From Edaphobacter sp. 4G125 (GTDB taxonomy: Bacteria; Acidobacteriota; Terriglobia; Terriglobales; Acidobacteriaceae): a stretch of DNA of 64,000 bases. A program made the position numbers and the translations under genes. The notes below the pieces were generated by a model. It was not told the DNA's origin, made no database searches, and saw nothing but the letters and a program-made list of their open reading frames with translations. The stretch covers positions 3,779,501 through 3,843,500 of the forward strand of contig NZ_CP060393.1 of the NCBI RefSeq assembly GCF_014274685.1, read 5' to 3'. Of this stretch, positions 43,720 through 52,507 are shown piece by piece (positions within the stretch are counted from its first letter, which is position 1; each line of letters starts with the position of its first letter).

Positions 43720-45921
43720 TTATTTCTTCTTTTCCGGTAGTGCGAAAACAACGAACTGGTTATGCACTGTACGTACGGGCTTAGTGCCAGAGCCCGCAGG
43801 CCTTCCGGAACCCTTCGGGCCGATGACTCCGCTTGCGGCGGGAACGACGACGTACTCGCGACCGTTCACAGCATAAACGGAGGGAATCCCTACAGCATTC
43901 TCCGGAAGATCTCCTTCCCATAGAGTCTTACCGGTGTCCGCGTCGAGTGCGATCAGTTTCTTCAGGCGATCTTCTGGAACAAAAAGAAGGCCACTTCCGG
44001 TGATGGCGATTCCGACCTTATTGGTGTCGCCTGTGCCAGTCTTGATGCCTTTAATGGGATAGTTTGGATCGCTATCGATCGGGACCTGCCATAACTGCGC
44101 GCCGGTATTCATGTCATATGCCGAAAGCGTCGTCCATGGCGGACGCATCACGCCATTGCCTGCTTTGGTGTACCAATAACCATAATCGGTGCGCCAGCGC
44201 GGCTCGCCTTCAGCTAGACCTTTCATCACCTTGCGAGGTGGAGCGTCACTCGGTATGAACCCATTGTTGACATAGGTCAATAGATCAGTCATCGACTGAC
44301 CAGTGATGTTCGGAAAGCCCGGCATCGGCGACTTACCCGCATGGATGAGATCGATAAGCTCTTCATTGTTCAAACGGGCGTTGACGCCGATCAGAGAAGG
44401 AAATGTTGGCGGGTGGCCGGTGCGATCGGCCCCATGACAGACTGCACAGTTCTTCTGGTAGAGAGAGCGGCCACGCTCCATCGGATTGTTCCCTGCACCA
44501 AATTGCGGCCGAGACTTGGTCAGCTGAATTACTGCAGGAATGTCAACACCGGCCACATACACTCGTCCACGCACGGGATCGGCAGAAGTTGTGCCAAAGT
44601 TCGCTGCACCGTTGCTTCCTGGAGCTTCAAGTGTGGGTTTGGTGGAGGGCGGTGTGAAGATGCCTTCCCATCGCAGGGTTCGAAAACGAGCTTGGATCTC
44701 CGAGCGCTCTGGCTCCGGAATCGCCGGATCGATATCGTCAACCGTGAAGGTCTGACGTACGAAAGGCTTCAGTACAGTGGGGAACGGTTGGGTTGGTGAA
44801 AGGCGTTCCCCCTCCATGTGCTCTCCCTGCGGTACAGGGCGCTCTTCAATGGGAAAGAGAGGTTTGCCAGTCACGCGATCAAAGGCAAAGAGAAAACCGG
44901 TCTTTCCGGCGATAGCGACCGAGTCCACCTTTTTACCTTTGCTTTTGGCTGTGAACAGAACTGGCGTGGAAGCCAGATCATAATCCCACAGATCATGGTG
45001 GACATCTTGAAAATGCCAGAGAAGCTTGCCGGTCCGGATATCAATGGCGAGCAAACAATCTGCATACAGATTGTCTCCGGGACGATCGACTCCCCAAAAG
45101 TCATAGGTGCTGGAACCTGTAACGGCATAGAGAATGCCACGCTTCTCATCGACGGACGATCCCGTCCAGGAGTTCGCTCCTCCGTTAAAGGCTCGCGGAT
45201 TGGGTCCCCAAGTCTTCGCCTCCGGTTCGTCCGGCGTTGGAATCGTATGGAACTGCCAGACAAGTTTGCCAGTATTAAGGTCAAAGGCACGGATATCTCC
45301 GACGGGCGATCCATACTCCTCACCCGGAGATGAGCCAACAAGCAATGTGTCACGCCATACCCTCGGTGGCGAGACACTCTGCACATTGAATATGACTTCG
45401 GGATCACGCTCGAGGCCCTGTTTTAAATCCACATCATAAGTTGGATCGAGCTTTCCTGTTTCGGCGTCGATCTGTCGAATGTGATTGGCGCGGTAGAAGA
45501 CGATACGACGCTTGGTGTGGTCGGTGCTCTCCCAATATGTCAGGCCGCGCTGACGAGCGCTTACCATCTTTGGCTCCGAAACCCATATCTCCTTGCCAGT
45601 TGCGGCGTCGAGCGCTGAAATAGCTCCACCATTCTTGCCGCTGAGATACATGATCCCGTTAATGATGAGTGGATTATCGATCGAAACCGACTCCCCGATA
45701 TCGTAGGTCCAGGCCACCTGGAGATCTTTTACGTTGGAACGGTTAATCTGCGTTAGTGGTGAATAATGATTCCCCTCTTGATTCGCTTCATAGGTTGCCC
45801 AATCAACGTTCAGAGACTTTCCAGCACCGCCGTTACCCATAGCACCATAAATTGCAAAAACCGATAGCGCTGCAACTCCGGCACCACCAGCAACAAACTT
45901 CAACCCGCCACAAAATTTCAT
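43720..45921 (-). CDS. PQQ-dependent dehydrogenase with inserted cytochrome c domain
   Basis: Periplasmic quinoprotein that oxidises alcohols, sugars or polyols. 733 residues with an N-terminal membrane/signal helix (LKFVAGGAGVAALSVFAIYG). Propeller blades follow (NHYSPLTQINRSNVKDLQVA, ALDAATGKEIW, AFDLNTGKLVWQFHT, WHFQDVHHDLWDYDLASTP). A cytochrome c domain at about 480-570 has haem motif CAVCHG (near residue 493) and Met in SPMPGFPN. Propeller blades resume afterwards (AYDMNTGAQLWQVP, ALDADTGKTLWEG), so the cytochrome is inserted, not C-terminal. Start ATG 45921 with AAAAGGG 8 nt ahead. Second gene after the TonB receptor. Confidence 0.88.
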   Translation of the reverse strand: MKFCGGLKFVAGGAGVAALSVFAIYGAMGNGGAGKSLNVDWATYEANQEGNHYSPLTQINRSNVKDLQVAWTYDIGESVSIDNPLIINGIMYLSGKNGGAISALDAATGKEIWVSEPKMVSARQRGLTYWESTDHTKRRIVFYRANHIRQIDAETGKLDPTYDVDLKQGLERDPEVIFNVQSVSPPRVWRDTLLVGSSPGEEYGSPVGDIRAFDLNTGKLVWQFHTIPTPDEPEAKTWGPNPRAFNGGANSWTGSSVDEKRGILYAVTGSSTYDFWGVDRPGDNLYADCLLAIDIRTGKLLWHFQDVHHDLWDYDLASTPVLFTAKSKGKKVDSVAIAGKTGFLFAFDRVTGKPLFPIEERPVPQGEHMEGERLSPTQPFPTVLKPFVRQTFTVDDIDPAIPEPERSEIQARFRTLRWEGIFTPPSTKPTLEAPGSNGAANFGTTSADPVRGRVYVAGVDIPAVIQLTKSRPQFGAGNNPMERGRSLYQKNCAVCHGADRTGHPPTFPSLIGVNARLNNEELIDLIHAGKSPMPGFPNITGQSMTDLLTYVNNGFIPSDAPPRKVMKGLAEGEPRWRTDYGYWYTKAGNGVMRPPWTTLSAYDMNTGAQLWQVPIDSDPNYPIKGIKTGTGDTNKVGIAITGSGLLFVPEDRLKKLIALDADTGKTLWEGDLPENAVGIPSVYAVNGREYVVVPAASGVIGPKGSGRPAGSGTKPVRTVHNQFVVFALPEKKK

Positions 45922-45971
45922 CACAAACACCCTTTTGTAAGTCCCCTAACACCAGTCAGCAAACAATATGC

Positions 45972-45999
45972 TGGCGCGGCTCTGTGCTGAGCCGCGCCA
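45972..45999 (-). terminator. Strong intercistronic hairpin between the TonB receptor and quinoprotein genes
   Basis: TGGCGCGGCTC / GAGCCGCGCCA, perfect 11-bp G+C-rich arms, 6-nt loop, 11 nt after the receptor stop. On the minus strand only a weak T run follows, so it may attenuate or stabilise the mRNA rather than fully terminate. Confidence 0.5.
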
Positions 46000-46009
46000 A
46001 GGGTTGAGA

Positions 46010-49000
46010 TCAGAAAGCAAACCTCGCATGCATCTGGATTTGACGTGCATCGAAGCTGTTCAGGTTGATCGTCCCGAAGGTAGCACTCGTGCCCAGTCCA
46101 GGAATGAGGCCACCGGCTAGATTATTCGTGAGATTGGTCGACCCGAGGCCACCGGTATTGTTGTTCCCGGAATTATTCCACTGCGCATTATTGAGCAGGT
46201 TCGTTACCTCAGCCGAAATATCGATCCGATACCTCTCATGGATCGGGAACGCACGACGTAGACTGAAATCCACGTTATAGCGCGCCAGTCCGCGCATATC
46301 GCCACTGGTCTGCGCATGGTTTCCGATCCAGTAGATATCAGGGACAACGCTCCCGTTCGGCGTAGTGATGGTGCGCCCCGAGAAGGCACAGGCGTTGTAC
46401 TTCAGCAACTGATACTTGCCTGGGGTTACTGTTTTGCCGCAAGGGAGCGTCACCGTAGTCTTGCCGTCGTAGCGCTTCTGCAGTGCCGTCGGGACCTGGA
46501 TCGGCACCCCAGGCACGCGATCAACTCGCGATGTGAGAGCACTGCTGTTCATACTGACCGTAATCGGCATACCACCTTGAAGGCTGACAACCGATCCGAG
46601 GCTCCAGCCGCCAAGAGCAAAACGTGCGGCCGGATTCTCCAGGGCATGCTTTCCATTCTTGCCGAAGGGCGAGTTATAGACGATCGTTGCGACGAAGCGA
46701 TGAGGAACATCCGCGAGACCATAATTCCGGTTCAGGCTGTTGTGGATGAGGTCAGGCGTTCCGACCGTACCACCGGAGTTGACACCCTGCCCATCCTCAA
46801 TAGGAGTCGTAACATAGTCCAGCTCTTTGCTCCATGTATAGTTCGCCGAGAGATTCAACCCAGAAGAAAAGGCATGGGTGAGTCTGGCTTGCAGAGAGTT
46901 ATAACTGCCGTAACCACGTGAACCGTCAAGCGTGGCTCCCCAGAGCAGAGGATAGGGCATATAAGGAATCTGCTGCTGGAGGGTGCGGCCAGATAGACCT
47001 CCCTGGAAGGGAACCAGGCTGGCACCAGTCTGATATGGATTTGTGACCTGGACATTGGCCGGATTTGTTTGGCCATTGCTCGCGACGTATTGATCATGCC
47101 AGTTTCCTAACACCGACGGATCAATGCTTTGAAGATTCTGGAAAGGCTGACTGCGAGTGGTCAGATTATTCGAAAAAGACCCACTCCAGCCCAGAGACAT
47201 GATCCACTGGTCGCCTTTACCGAACGCCTGTTCGATAAACACATTTCCTTGTTTGGCGACCTGATTCTTCAGGTGCCTGTCAAAGTAGGTTGTCTGGGTT
47301 CCATAGATCTGCGGAGCCGATTGATTTGCGCCAACGGCAGCAACAAGAGGAGCCGGGTCGCTAAGACGTGTGACCGGGACGCCGTTCGGGTTGGCGCCGT
47401 AGGGCAGTGCCTGATTGCCGGCAGCAAACGGAGCTCCACCGTAGTCGTTAGAACTGGAAAAATAACCGCTGTTACTCGGCAGGTAGGTGATGCCGAATCC
47501 GCCTCGAATAACCGTTCCTGGATATACCTGATAAGCGAATCCTACACGCGGCTGGAAGTCGTGGTACTCCGTATCCCAAAGATTGCGGCTATACCCATTG
47601 ACACCAGGGAAGGCGAATACTCCCATCGAACCGAAGGGATTCTTCTTCGTAAAATCGATGGCAGTCATCCGGTTGTAACGCTCGGTCACTCCTGGCTGTA
47701 CGTCCCAGCGTAGACCGAGGTTGATGGTCAGATTCGATTTCACCTTCCAATCGTTCTGTGTATAGACGGCGAAGTACTTTGCAGTATAGGCGGGCTTAAG
47801 GTTTGCTCCAGGACGAACGAACCAGACCCCCTGGCCCAGCAGCATCGCTGCCGAGTTCACTCCAGCCAATACAGGCGACGTATTATTCGGCGCAGACCCT
47901 CCAGAGGCAGTGACGTATCGGAAGGAGTAGTTTCCTCCAGGATCGGCCGCACAGCAGCCACCGATGTTCGACGAGCCCTCTTCAAAGTCGGTGTAGTTTG
48001 CCAGCATGACGCGATACTCTGCACCAGCCTTATATGTCCAGTTGCCCGCCACCTTCGTAACGCTTCCGTTGATCGCATGTGCGATCTGGCTCTCGCGTTT
48101 ATTGGCAAACTGTCCGCTGGAAAGAGCAGTCCAGTTGCTTCCTCCACCTGTTCCGCCACTAAAGCCGTTCGGGTTGACTACAGGGGCTGACCCCATCACG
48201 GCAAAAAGTGCCTGCGTTGCGGGGGCGATTCCAAAATCGTTGTACTGGGTAAAGCCTGACTGATTGCCGGCCAGATTATAGGTGCTGATTCTGGTGACGC
48301 CATAACGGACATCGACATAAAGCGTTGGCCGCACGACGATGGTGTCGCCGAGCTGCGCATAGTAATTATTGTCTTGCGTCGAGCTTGGAGCGTTATTGAA
48401 AGGAGCCGTACCGAATGCGCGTGGTTGTGTAATTTTTCCGAAGTCGTATCCGCCACTGCTGTAAAACGAGTGATTGCCGAGCTTGTAATCGATGCGTGTA
48501 CTCAGCGTCTGGCGTCGAACCGTATTGACCACCGCCGAGGTGTAGTTGTTGGTGTTGTATACGTCATCAGGAGTCCTGTTAGGGAGCGGATAGAAGCTGT
48601 ACATCAACAGAGCAGCTGGATTTGGATTCGGAATGATGGCATTCGGAATCAGCGCTCGCTCATAGAGATTAGAAGCCAATTGCGTAACTTGGTATGGGTT
48701 GTAGATCTGAACTGGAACTGGTCTTCCACTGGCATCTTGTGTAAGGGTCTGGCTGAAATTACCGACACGCTCGAGAGCGGTGGGAACGGTCTGTAAATAG
48801 TTCTGTCCCTGGTTGAAACGCAGGTAATGATAGCTCGAAGAGAAGAAAAGCTTGTTCTTGATAATCGGACCGGACAAGCCGCCGCCGAAATCGTTCACTT
48901 TGAAGGCTGGCCTGCGAATCCCCTGGGCTTTATTTCCCGGAGTGTTCGCGTTGAGTGCCTCATTGCGGATCATGTATGAGGCTTGGCCATGGAACTGGTT

Positions 49001-49774
49001 TCCACCGGATTTGGTGCTGATCGCCATCACCGACATGCCTCGACCGTAATCCGCGGTGAAGTTATTGCTGATAATCCGGACCTCTTGAATACCTTCCGTA
49101 TTGGGAATGACCGCCGCTTCGTTGAAGCCATTGCCGGTAATTGGAAGTCCGTCCAATTGAATATCATTTTCAAAGGCGCGGCCGCCATTTACTCCGATAG
49201 ACGAGTATTGAGCGCGGCCCGCAACCCCAATGCCGAAAGAGTTGAGCGACTGGCTGTTTGCAGTCTGGTTCCGAGGCTGAACACCGTTCTGCAAGGTTGT
49301 GTAATAAAGCGGGTTCTGAGTGATGTTGGGAATGGCGTCAATCACCTCCGCGCTAACCGCCGAAGTGATGGTGCTGCTCTCAGTTTGCAGTTGCACACCC
49401 GACGCCTGAATATCGACCTGCTCAGTCGCGGTACCGACCGACAGCGTACCATCCACCTTCACCGTCTGTGCGACGCTTAGACGTACACCTGTAGCCGAGT
49501 ACTTTTGAAATCCAGACTTAGTTACCGTAACGGTATATGTTCCCGCTGCCAGATACGGAATCGTGTATTGACCGGCCTGGGTTGTCTTCCCCGCGTACTC
49601 GAGGTTCGTTGCCTCATCCCGTGCAATCACGTCCGCATCGACGACAACGGCTCCCGTCGAATCCATAATGGTGCCAGTGATGGTGCCGGAACGGACCTGA
49701 GCATAAGCTGCCTGAACCAAAAAAATCAGCAGACTTGCACAAAGTATCCAATATTTTTTCAAGTTGACGTTCAT
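46010..49774 (-). CDS. TonB-dependent outer-membrane receptor, Oar-like
   Basis: 1254 residues. Signal peptide (YWILCASLLIFLVQAAYAQ). A carboxypeptidase regulatory-like domain follows at about 26-105 (GTITGTIMDSTGAVVVDADV, AGQYTIPYLAAGTYTVTVTK), then a plug (ALNSVQLD-type region around QLDGLPITGNGFNEAAVIPN, IRIISNNF, YGRGMSVMAISTKSGGNQFH), and a large barrel ending in QMHARFAF with the terminal aromatic of the beta-barrel signal. Oar-like receptors import or bind large ligands such as oligosaccharides or peptides. ATG 49774 has GGGAGG 8 nt ahead. O5 is 50 nt upstream. Sugar uptake is inferred from context only. Confidence 0.92.
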   Translation of the reverse strand: MNVNLKKYWILCASLLIFLVQAAYAQVRSGTITGTIMDSTGAVVVDADVIARDEATNLEYAGKTTQAGQYTIPYLAAGTYTVTVTKSGFQKYSATGVRLSVAQTVKVDGTLSVGTATEQVDIQASGVQLQTESSTITSAVSAEVIDAIPNITQNPLYYTTLQNGVQPRNQTANSQSLNSFGIGVAGRAQYSSIGVNGGRAFENDIQLDGLPITGNGFNEAAVIPNTEGIQEVRIISNNFTADYGRGMSVMAISTKSGGNQFHGQASYMIRNEALNANTPGNKAQGIRRPAFKVNDFGGGLSGPIIKNKLFFSSSYHYLRFNQGQNYLQTVPTALERVGNFSQTLTQDASGRPVPVQIYNPYQVTQLASNLYERALIPNAIIPNPNPAALLMYSFYPLPNRTPDDVYNTNNYTSAVVNTVRRQTLSTRIDYKLGNHSFYSSGGYDFGKITQPRAFGTAPFNNAPSSTQDNNYYAQLGDTIVVRPTLYVDVRYGVTRISTYNLAGNQSGFTQYNDFGIAPATQALFAVMGSAPVVNPNGFSGGTGGGSNWTALSSGQFANKRESQIAHAINGSVTKVAGNWTYKAGAEYRVMLANYTDFEEGSSNIGGCCAADPGGNYSFRYVTASGGSAPNNTSPVLAGVNSAAMLLGQGVWFVRPGANLKPAYTAKYFAVYTQNDWKVKSNLTINLGLRWDVQPGVTERYNRMTAIDFTKKNPFGSMGVFAFPGVNGYSRNLWDTEYHDFQPRVGFAYQVYPGTVIRGGFGITYLPSNSGYFSSSNDYGGAPFAAGNQALPYGANPNGVPVTRLSDPAPLVAAVGANQSAPQIYGTQTTYFDRHLKNQVAKQGNVFIEQAFGKGDQWIMSLGWSGSFSNNLTTRSQPFQNLQSIDPSVLGNWHDQYVASNGQTNPANVQVTNPYQTGASLVPFQGGLSGRTLQQQIPYMPYPLLWGATLDGSRGYGSYNSLQARLTHAFSSGLNLSANYTWSKELDYVTTPIEDGQGVNSGGTVGTPDLIHNSLNRNYGLADVPHRFVATIVYNSPFGKNGKHALENPAARFALGGWSLGSVVSLQGGMPITVSMNSSALTSRVDRVPGVPIQVPTALQKRYDGKTTVTLPCGKTVTPGKYQLLKYNACAFSGRTITTPNGSVVPDIYWIGNHAQTSGDMRGLARYNVDFSLRRAFPIHERYRIDISAEVTNLLNNAQWNNSGNNNTGGLGSTNLTNNLAGGLIPGLGTSATFGTINLNSFDARQIQMHARFAF

Positions 49775-50265
49775 TTGCGGTGCCTCCCTTATGCCATGTA
49801 GTGACGACATCCTCGTCAATTACATATTGCATATTACGCAATTAATATTGCATTATTCGACGAGGCGAATCGTAGCAATATGGAGGAACGCGAGTCAAGA
49901 AATTGTTTTGCATGAAATCAATTTTTTAGATTAGGGGGCAAATGCCCCGGAGCGCCCCCATCTATACAGGCAGGATGGCAGAGGTTCTCTGATCCCGTCT
50001 ACTCGCTGGAACCACTCGACAAATTCGGCGGGCTGCCCCCGACTACAGCTCGGCGACTCCGCCTGCGTATCCCTGATCGCAAGGAAAATCTCCTCTCGTC
50101 GAGAACATGCCAAGGGTTGCAAGCATCGAGAATCGCAGCATTTTTGAATTCCACTATCATTTCACCGGTAAGCGATAAAAATCGCTTCAGCCGGAGCACG
50201 TCAACGGCAATTGCTTTGATCTGTGTGACTCCATGCGTATGAATCTCGCCTGCCAATGAGCGCGG
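49775..50265. other. Intergenic region between the DUF1080/FG-GAP gene and the TonB receptor
   Basis: 491 bp. Holds O5 near the receptor. The rest has only short frames; one minus-strand frame (49999-50256, 85 codons, beginning MAGEIHTHGVTQIKAIAVDV) reads protein-like at first but has no ribosome site and may be a gene remnant. GGGGCA/TGCCCC arms occur near 49935. Confidence 0.4.
49824..49851. promoter_or_regulatory. Island operator O5 (TonB receptor promoter)
   Basis: ATATTGC (49824), ATATTAC, GCAATTA (49838, two mismatches), then ATATTGC (49845). The third half-site is perfect. Confidence 0.75.
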
Positions 50266-52176
50266 CTACTTCCCCTGAACAGAGCCCGTACGTCGCGGAA
50301 TCCCCCAATAAATAAAAGTCCCAAATCGCGTGGACGTTACAACATCGATCGCCCCATCATGATTGAGATCAACAGCAAGCACATCCGAGCCGACACCACT
50401 GTGCGTATCGATCAGTTGAGGAAGCAACTCAGCGCCACCGGGAGCCTTATGGTTTCGAACTGTCTTATACCAGTAGAGAACTGGGGCTCCTCGCGGGTCT
50501 GGATCTAGGTTGGTATCAAGATGCGAGAAATAACGCTTCCCCGCGATAAAATCAGGAATCCCATCCCCATCGACATCGGCATATCCTGTCCCATGCAACT
50601 CCGAGAATGTAACCCCTCCGGCATTCTTGGTCGATCGGTCATCCATGATCATGTGTTCTGTAAAGGTGATCTCGCCGGCGGCATCCCTTTTCTGCTCATA
50701 CCAGGCAAGCCCCCAGCCATGAGCGTTGAGCGAGGTCACGATGTCGTTAAGTCCATCGCCGTTAGCGTCATAGACAGCCATAACACTTCCTCCCATCATC
50801 CCCCGTCCGAACTTTGCGAAGGCTGCAGGGTGATAAGTCCAGAGACCCGAGTCTGCTCCAGCAGCTGGTTGTTCCCACCAACCATAAGGGTTCACGATAT
50901 CCATGCGACCATCGCCGTTGATATCCCCCACGCCAATGCCGTGTCCTGCACCATACCCGCTTTCAGAAATGTCATGCACTATCCACTTTTCGGTAGGCTT
51001 GGCAGGATCAGGCTTTGCATAACGGATACGCCCATCGCCAGAGTAGATTAGCTCCGGTTTCCCATCACCATCGATATCGCGCAGTACCGCAATCTCGCTC
51101 TGTACGCCTCCTCCAACAACATACTTCTGCCAGCGGCGTCCTTCGCCCTTTGGGTTAATGTAGAGCTGGATGCCGGAATCTCCTCCGAACATTACAGTAA
51201 GGACATCGGGCCAGCCATCTCCATTGAAGTCAGCGGCAAATTCCATCGTCGAATCAGTGGCGAACTCGGTCGTCGGGTTGGATGCCAATGCAACATAGAT
51301 CTCACGAGACTTCCGATAATCTGGACCGTAGTAGATATAAGGGCCTGAGATCACATCGAGCACACCATCCTGGTTAAAGTCAGCAGCTGCCGTCCCCCAG
51401 GAGTAGTAAAAGTCGCTCAGTCTTTGCTTACGAAAGTGTGGGCCAACCTTTTCCTCATCTCTTACCTTCAGAGACATATCCATATAAGCGAGCCCGCGAA
51501 AGTGAACTGCCCCCTTACCACCTACATGGAGCGCCACTGGACCATATCCACCATCTTCAGCAATCGCACCTTGCTGGTGGCCATCGTTAAGAAAAGAGCG
51601 GACCGTGTTGGTATCAAAAAAAATCTCCACCGAGTTCCACTCGTGAGGCCGAAGCGAAGTATCGGCGGGCTTCACAGGAAGGTCGATGCTAGGACGCTGC
51701 GGCCTCGGCCTGTTCCCTGCTTGCGATTGAGAGGGCGAAGGCGGGGGCGTCACGCGAGCCAGCAGACCGCCTCGTGGGAGCTTATCTTTTTTCACAATTC
51801 TTCCACTGGAGTCGATCTTCACCGCATATGTATTCAGAACTGAATCATCAAGTGAGACGTAAACACCCTTCATCCCACCATCCGGCGTTTTCTCAGCGCG
51901 CAGCAACACCCCGGTCTCGCAGCCTTCTTCGCAACGAAACTCCGTATAGAAACTAATGTCCTGGTATGAGTTACCCAACACCAGCCAGCCACCCATGTCG
52001 TCGACCGGCCGCCCCGTAATCGTACCCGTATCAGCGCTCCATTTCGACTCGCCTAACGTGTGCCAACCCTTTATCGAGGACCCGGTAAATCGAACATCGG
52101 GGTTGAACGAAGGTCCCGACGCAAATGAAATTTCCGCGATAAACAATACGATCAACAGAAGCAGATTTTGTCTCAT
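50266..52176 (-). CDS. Secreted DUF1080-like plus FG-GAP/VCBS repeat protein
   Basis: 636 residues. Signal peptide (LLLLIVLFIAEISFASG). A 3-keto-disaccharide-hydrolase (DUF1080)-like beta-sandwich spans about 25-235 (GWHTLGESKWSADTGTITGR, DISFYTEFRCEEGCETGVLL, SLRPHEWNSVEIFFD). A seven-bladed FG-GAP propeller follows from about 250 with calcium loops DFNQDGVLD, DFNGDGWPD, DIDGDGKPE, DINGDGRMD, DANGDGLND, DVDGDGIPD, DLNHDGAID. The hydrolase domain suggests action on a 3-keto glycoside; catalytic residues could not be confirmed by eye. O6 lies 42 nt upstream. Confidence 0.85.
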   Translation of the reverse strand: MRQNLLLLIVLFIAEISFASGPSFNPDVRFTGSSIKGWHTLGESKWSADTGTITGRPVDDMGGWLVLGNSYQDISFYTEFRCEEGCETGVLLRAEKTPDGGMKGVYVSLDDSVLNTYAVKIDSSGRIVKKDKLPRGGLLARVTPPPSPSQSQAGNRPRPQRPSIDLPVKPADTSLRPHEWNSVEIFFDTNTVRSFLNDGHQQGAIAEDGGYGPVALHVGGKGAVHFRGLAYMDMSLKVRDEEKVGPHFRKQRLSDFYYSWGTAAADFNQDGVLDVISGPYIYYGPDYRKSREIYVALASNPTTEFATDSTMEFAADFNGDGWPDVLTVMFGGDSGIQLYINPKGEGRRWQKYVVGGGVQSEIAVLRDIDGDGKPELIYSGDGRIRYAKPDPAKPTEKWIVHDISESGYGAGHGIGVGDINGDGRMDIVNPYGWWEQPAAGADSGLWTYHPAAFAKFGRGMMGGSVMAVYDANGDGLNDIVTSLNAHGWGLAWYEQKRDAAGEITFTEHMIMDDRSTKNAGGVTFSELHGTGYADVDGDGIPDFIAGKRYFSHLDTNLDPDPRGAPVLYWYKTVRNHKAPGGAELLPQLIDTHSGVGSDVLAVDLNHDGAIDVVTSTRFGTFIYWGIPRRTGSVQGK

Positions 52177-52217
52177 CTATACTCCCCGAGCATCTATCGA
52201 CTAAGGTTCAATCGGAT

Positions 52218-52245
52218 ATATTGCGAATTATGCAATATATTGTGC
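52218..52245. promoter_or_regulatory. Island operator O6 (DUF1080/FG-GAP promoter)
   Basis: ATATTGC (52218), GAATTAT, GCAATAT (52232), then ATTGTGC (52239). Both main arms are perfect. Confidence 0.8.
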
Positions 52246-52409
52246 TTAATACGAGAAATAAACTATAGAGTGACGGCATGCGATCGTCAACAGCCTCGCA
52301 CACTTTCCTTGCATATTCGCTCACTTCTCGGTGTCCCGCGACTGTCAGCCCCTACGATCATCCTCAGCACCTTTTGAGCGGCCTACGTCAATGCCCGATA
52401 TGGCGCCGC

Positions 52410-52440
52410 AGAGGTCGTTGGGTTCGAATCCCCATAACGT
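52410..52440 (+). pseudogene. tRNA 3'-portion remnant (T-arm)
   Basis: AGAGGTCGTTGG then GTTCGAATCC matches the variable loop, T-stem and T-loop of a bacterial tRNA, but the 3' T-stem and acceptor are broken and no D- or anticodon arm precedes it. It shares AGAGGTC and GGTTCGAATCC with the tRNA-Val at 34026. A likely scar of integration at a tRNA. Confidence 0.45.
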
Positions 52441-52507
52441 AGTAGGTGACAGATACAAACCAGATGTATCTGTCTCGCAGTACTTACAGGCTTTTGGGAG
52501 TGTGCGA

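Larger units (their letters stand above)
52177..52507. other. Right boundary region of the island
   Basis: 331 bp. Contains O6 and a tRNA T-arm-like scrap at 52410-52440; otherwise no gene. The minus-strand frame here that reads GDSNP-like residues is the usual antisense-tRNA artefact. Confidence 0.5.

Noticed and set aside
49999-50256. 85-codon minus-strand frame between the DUF1080 and receptor genes
   Set aside because: Starts in a protein-like way but lacks a ribosome site and turns into Arg/Ser-rich filler; at most a remnant.
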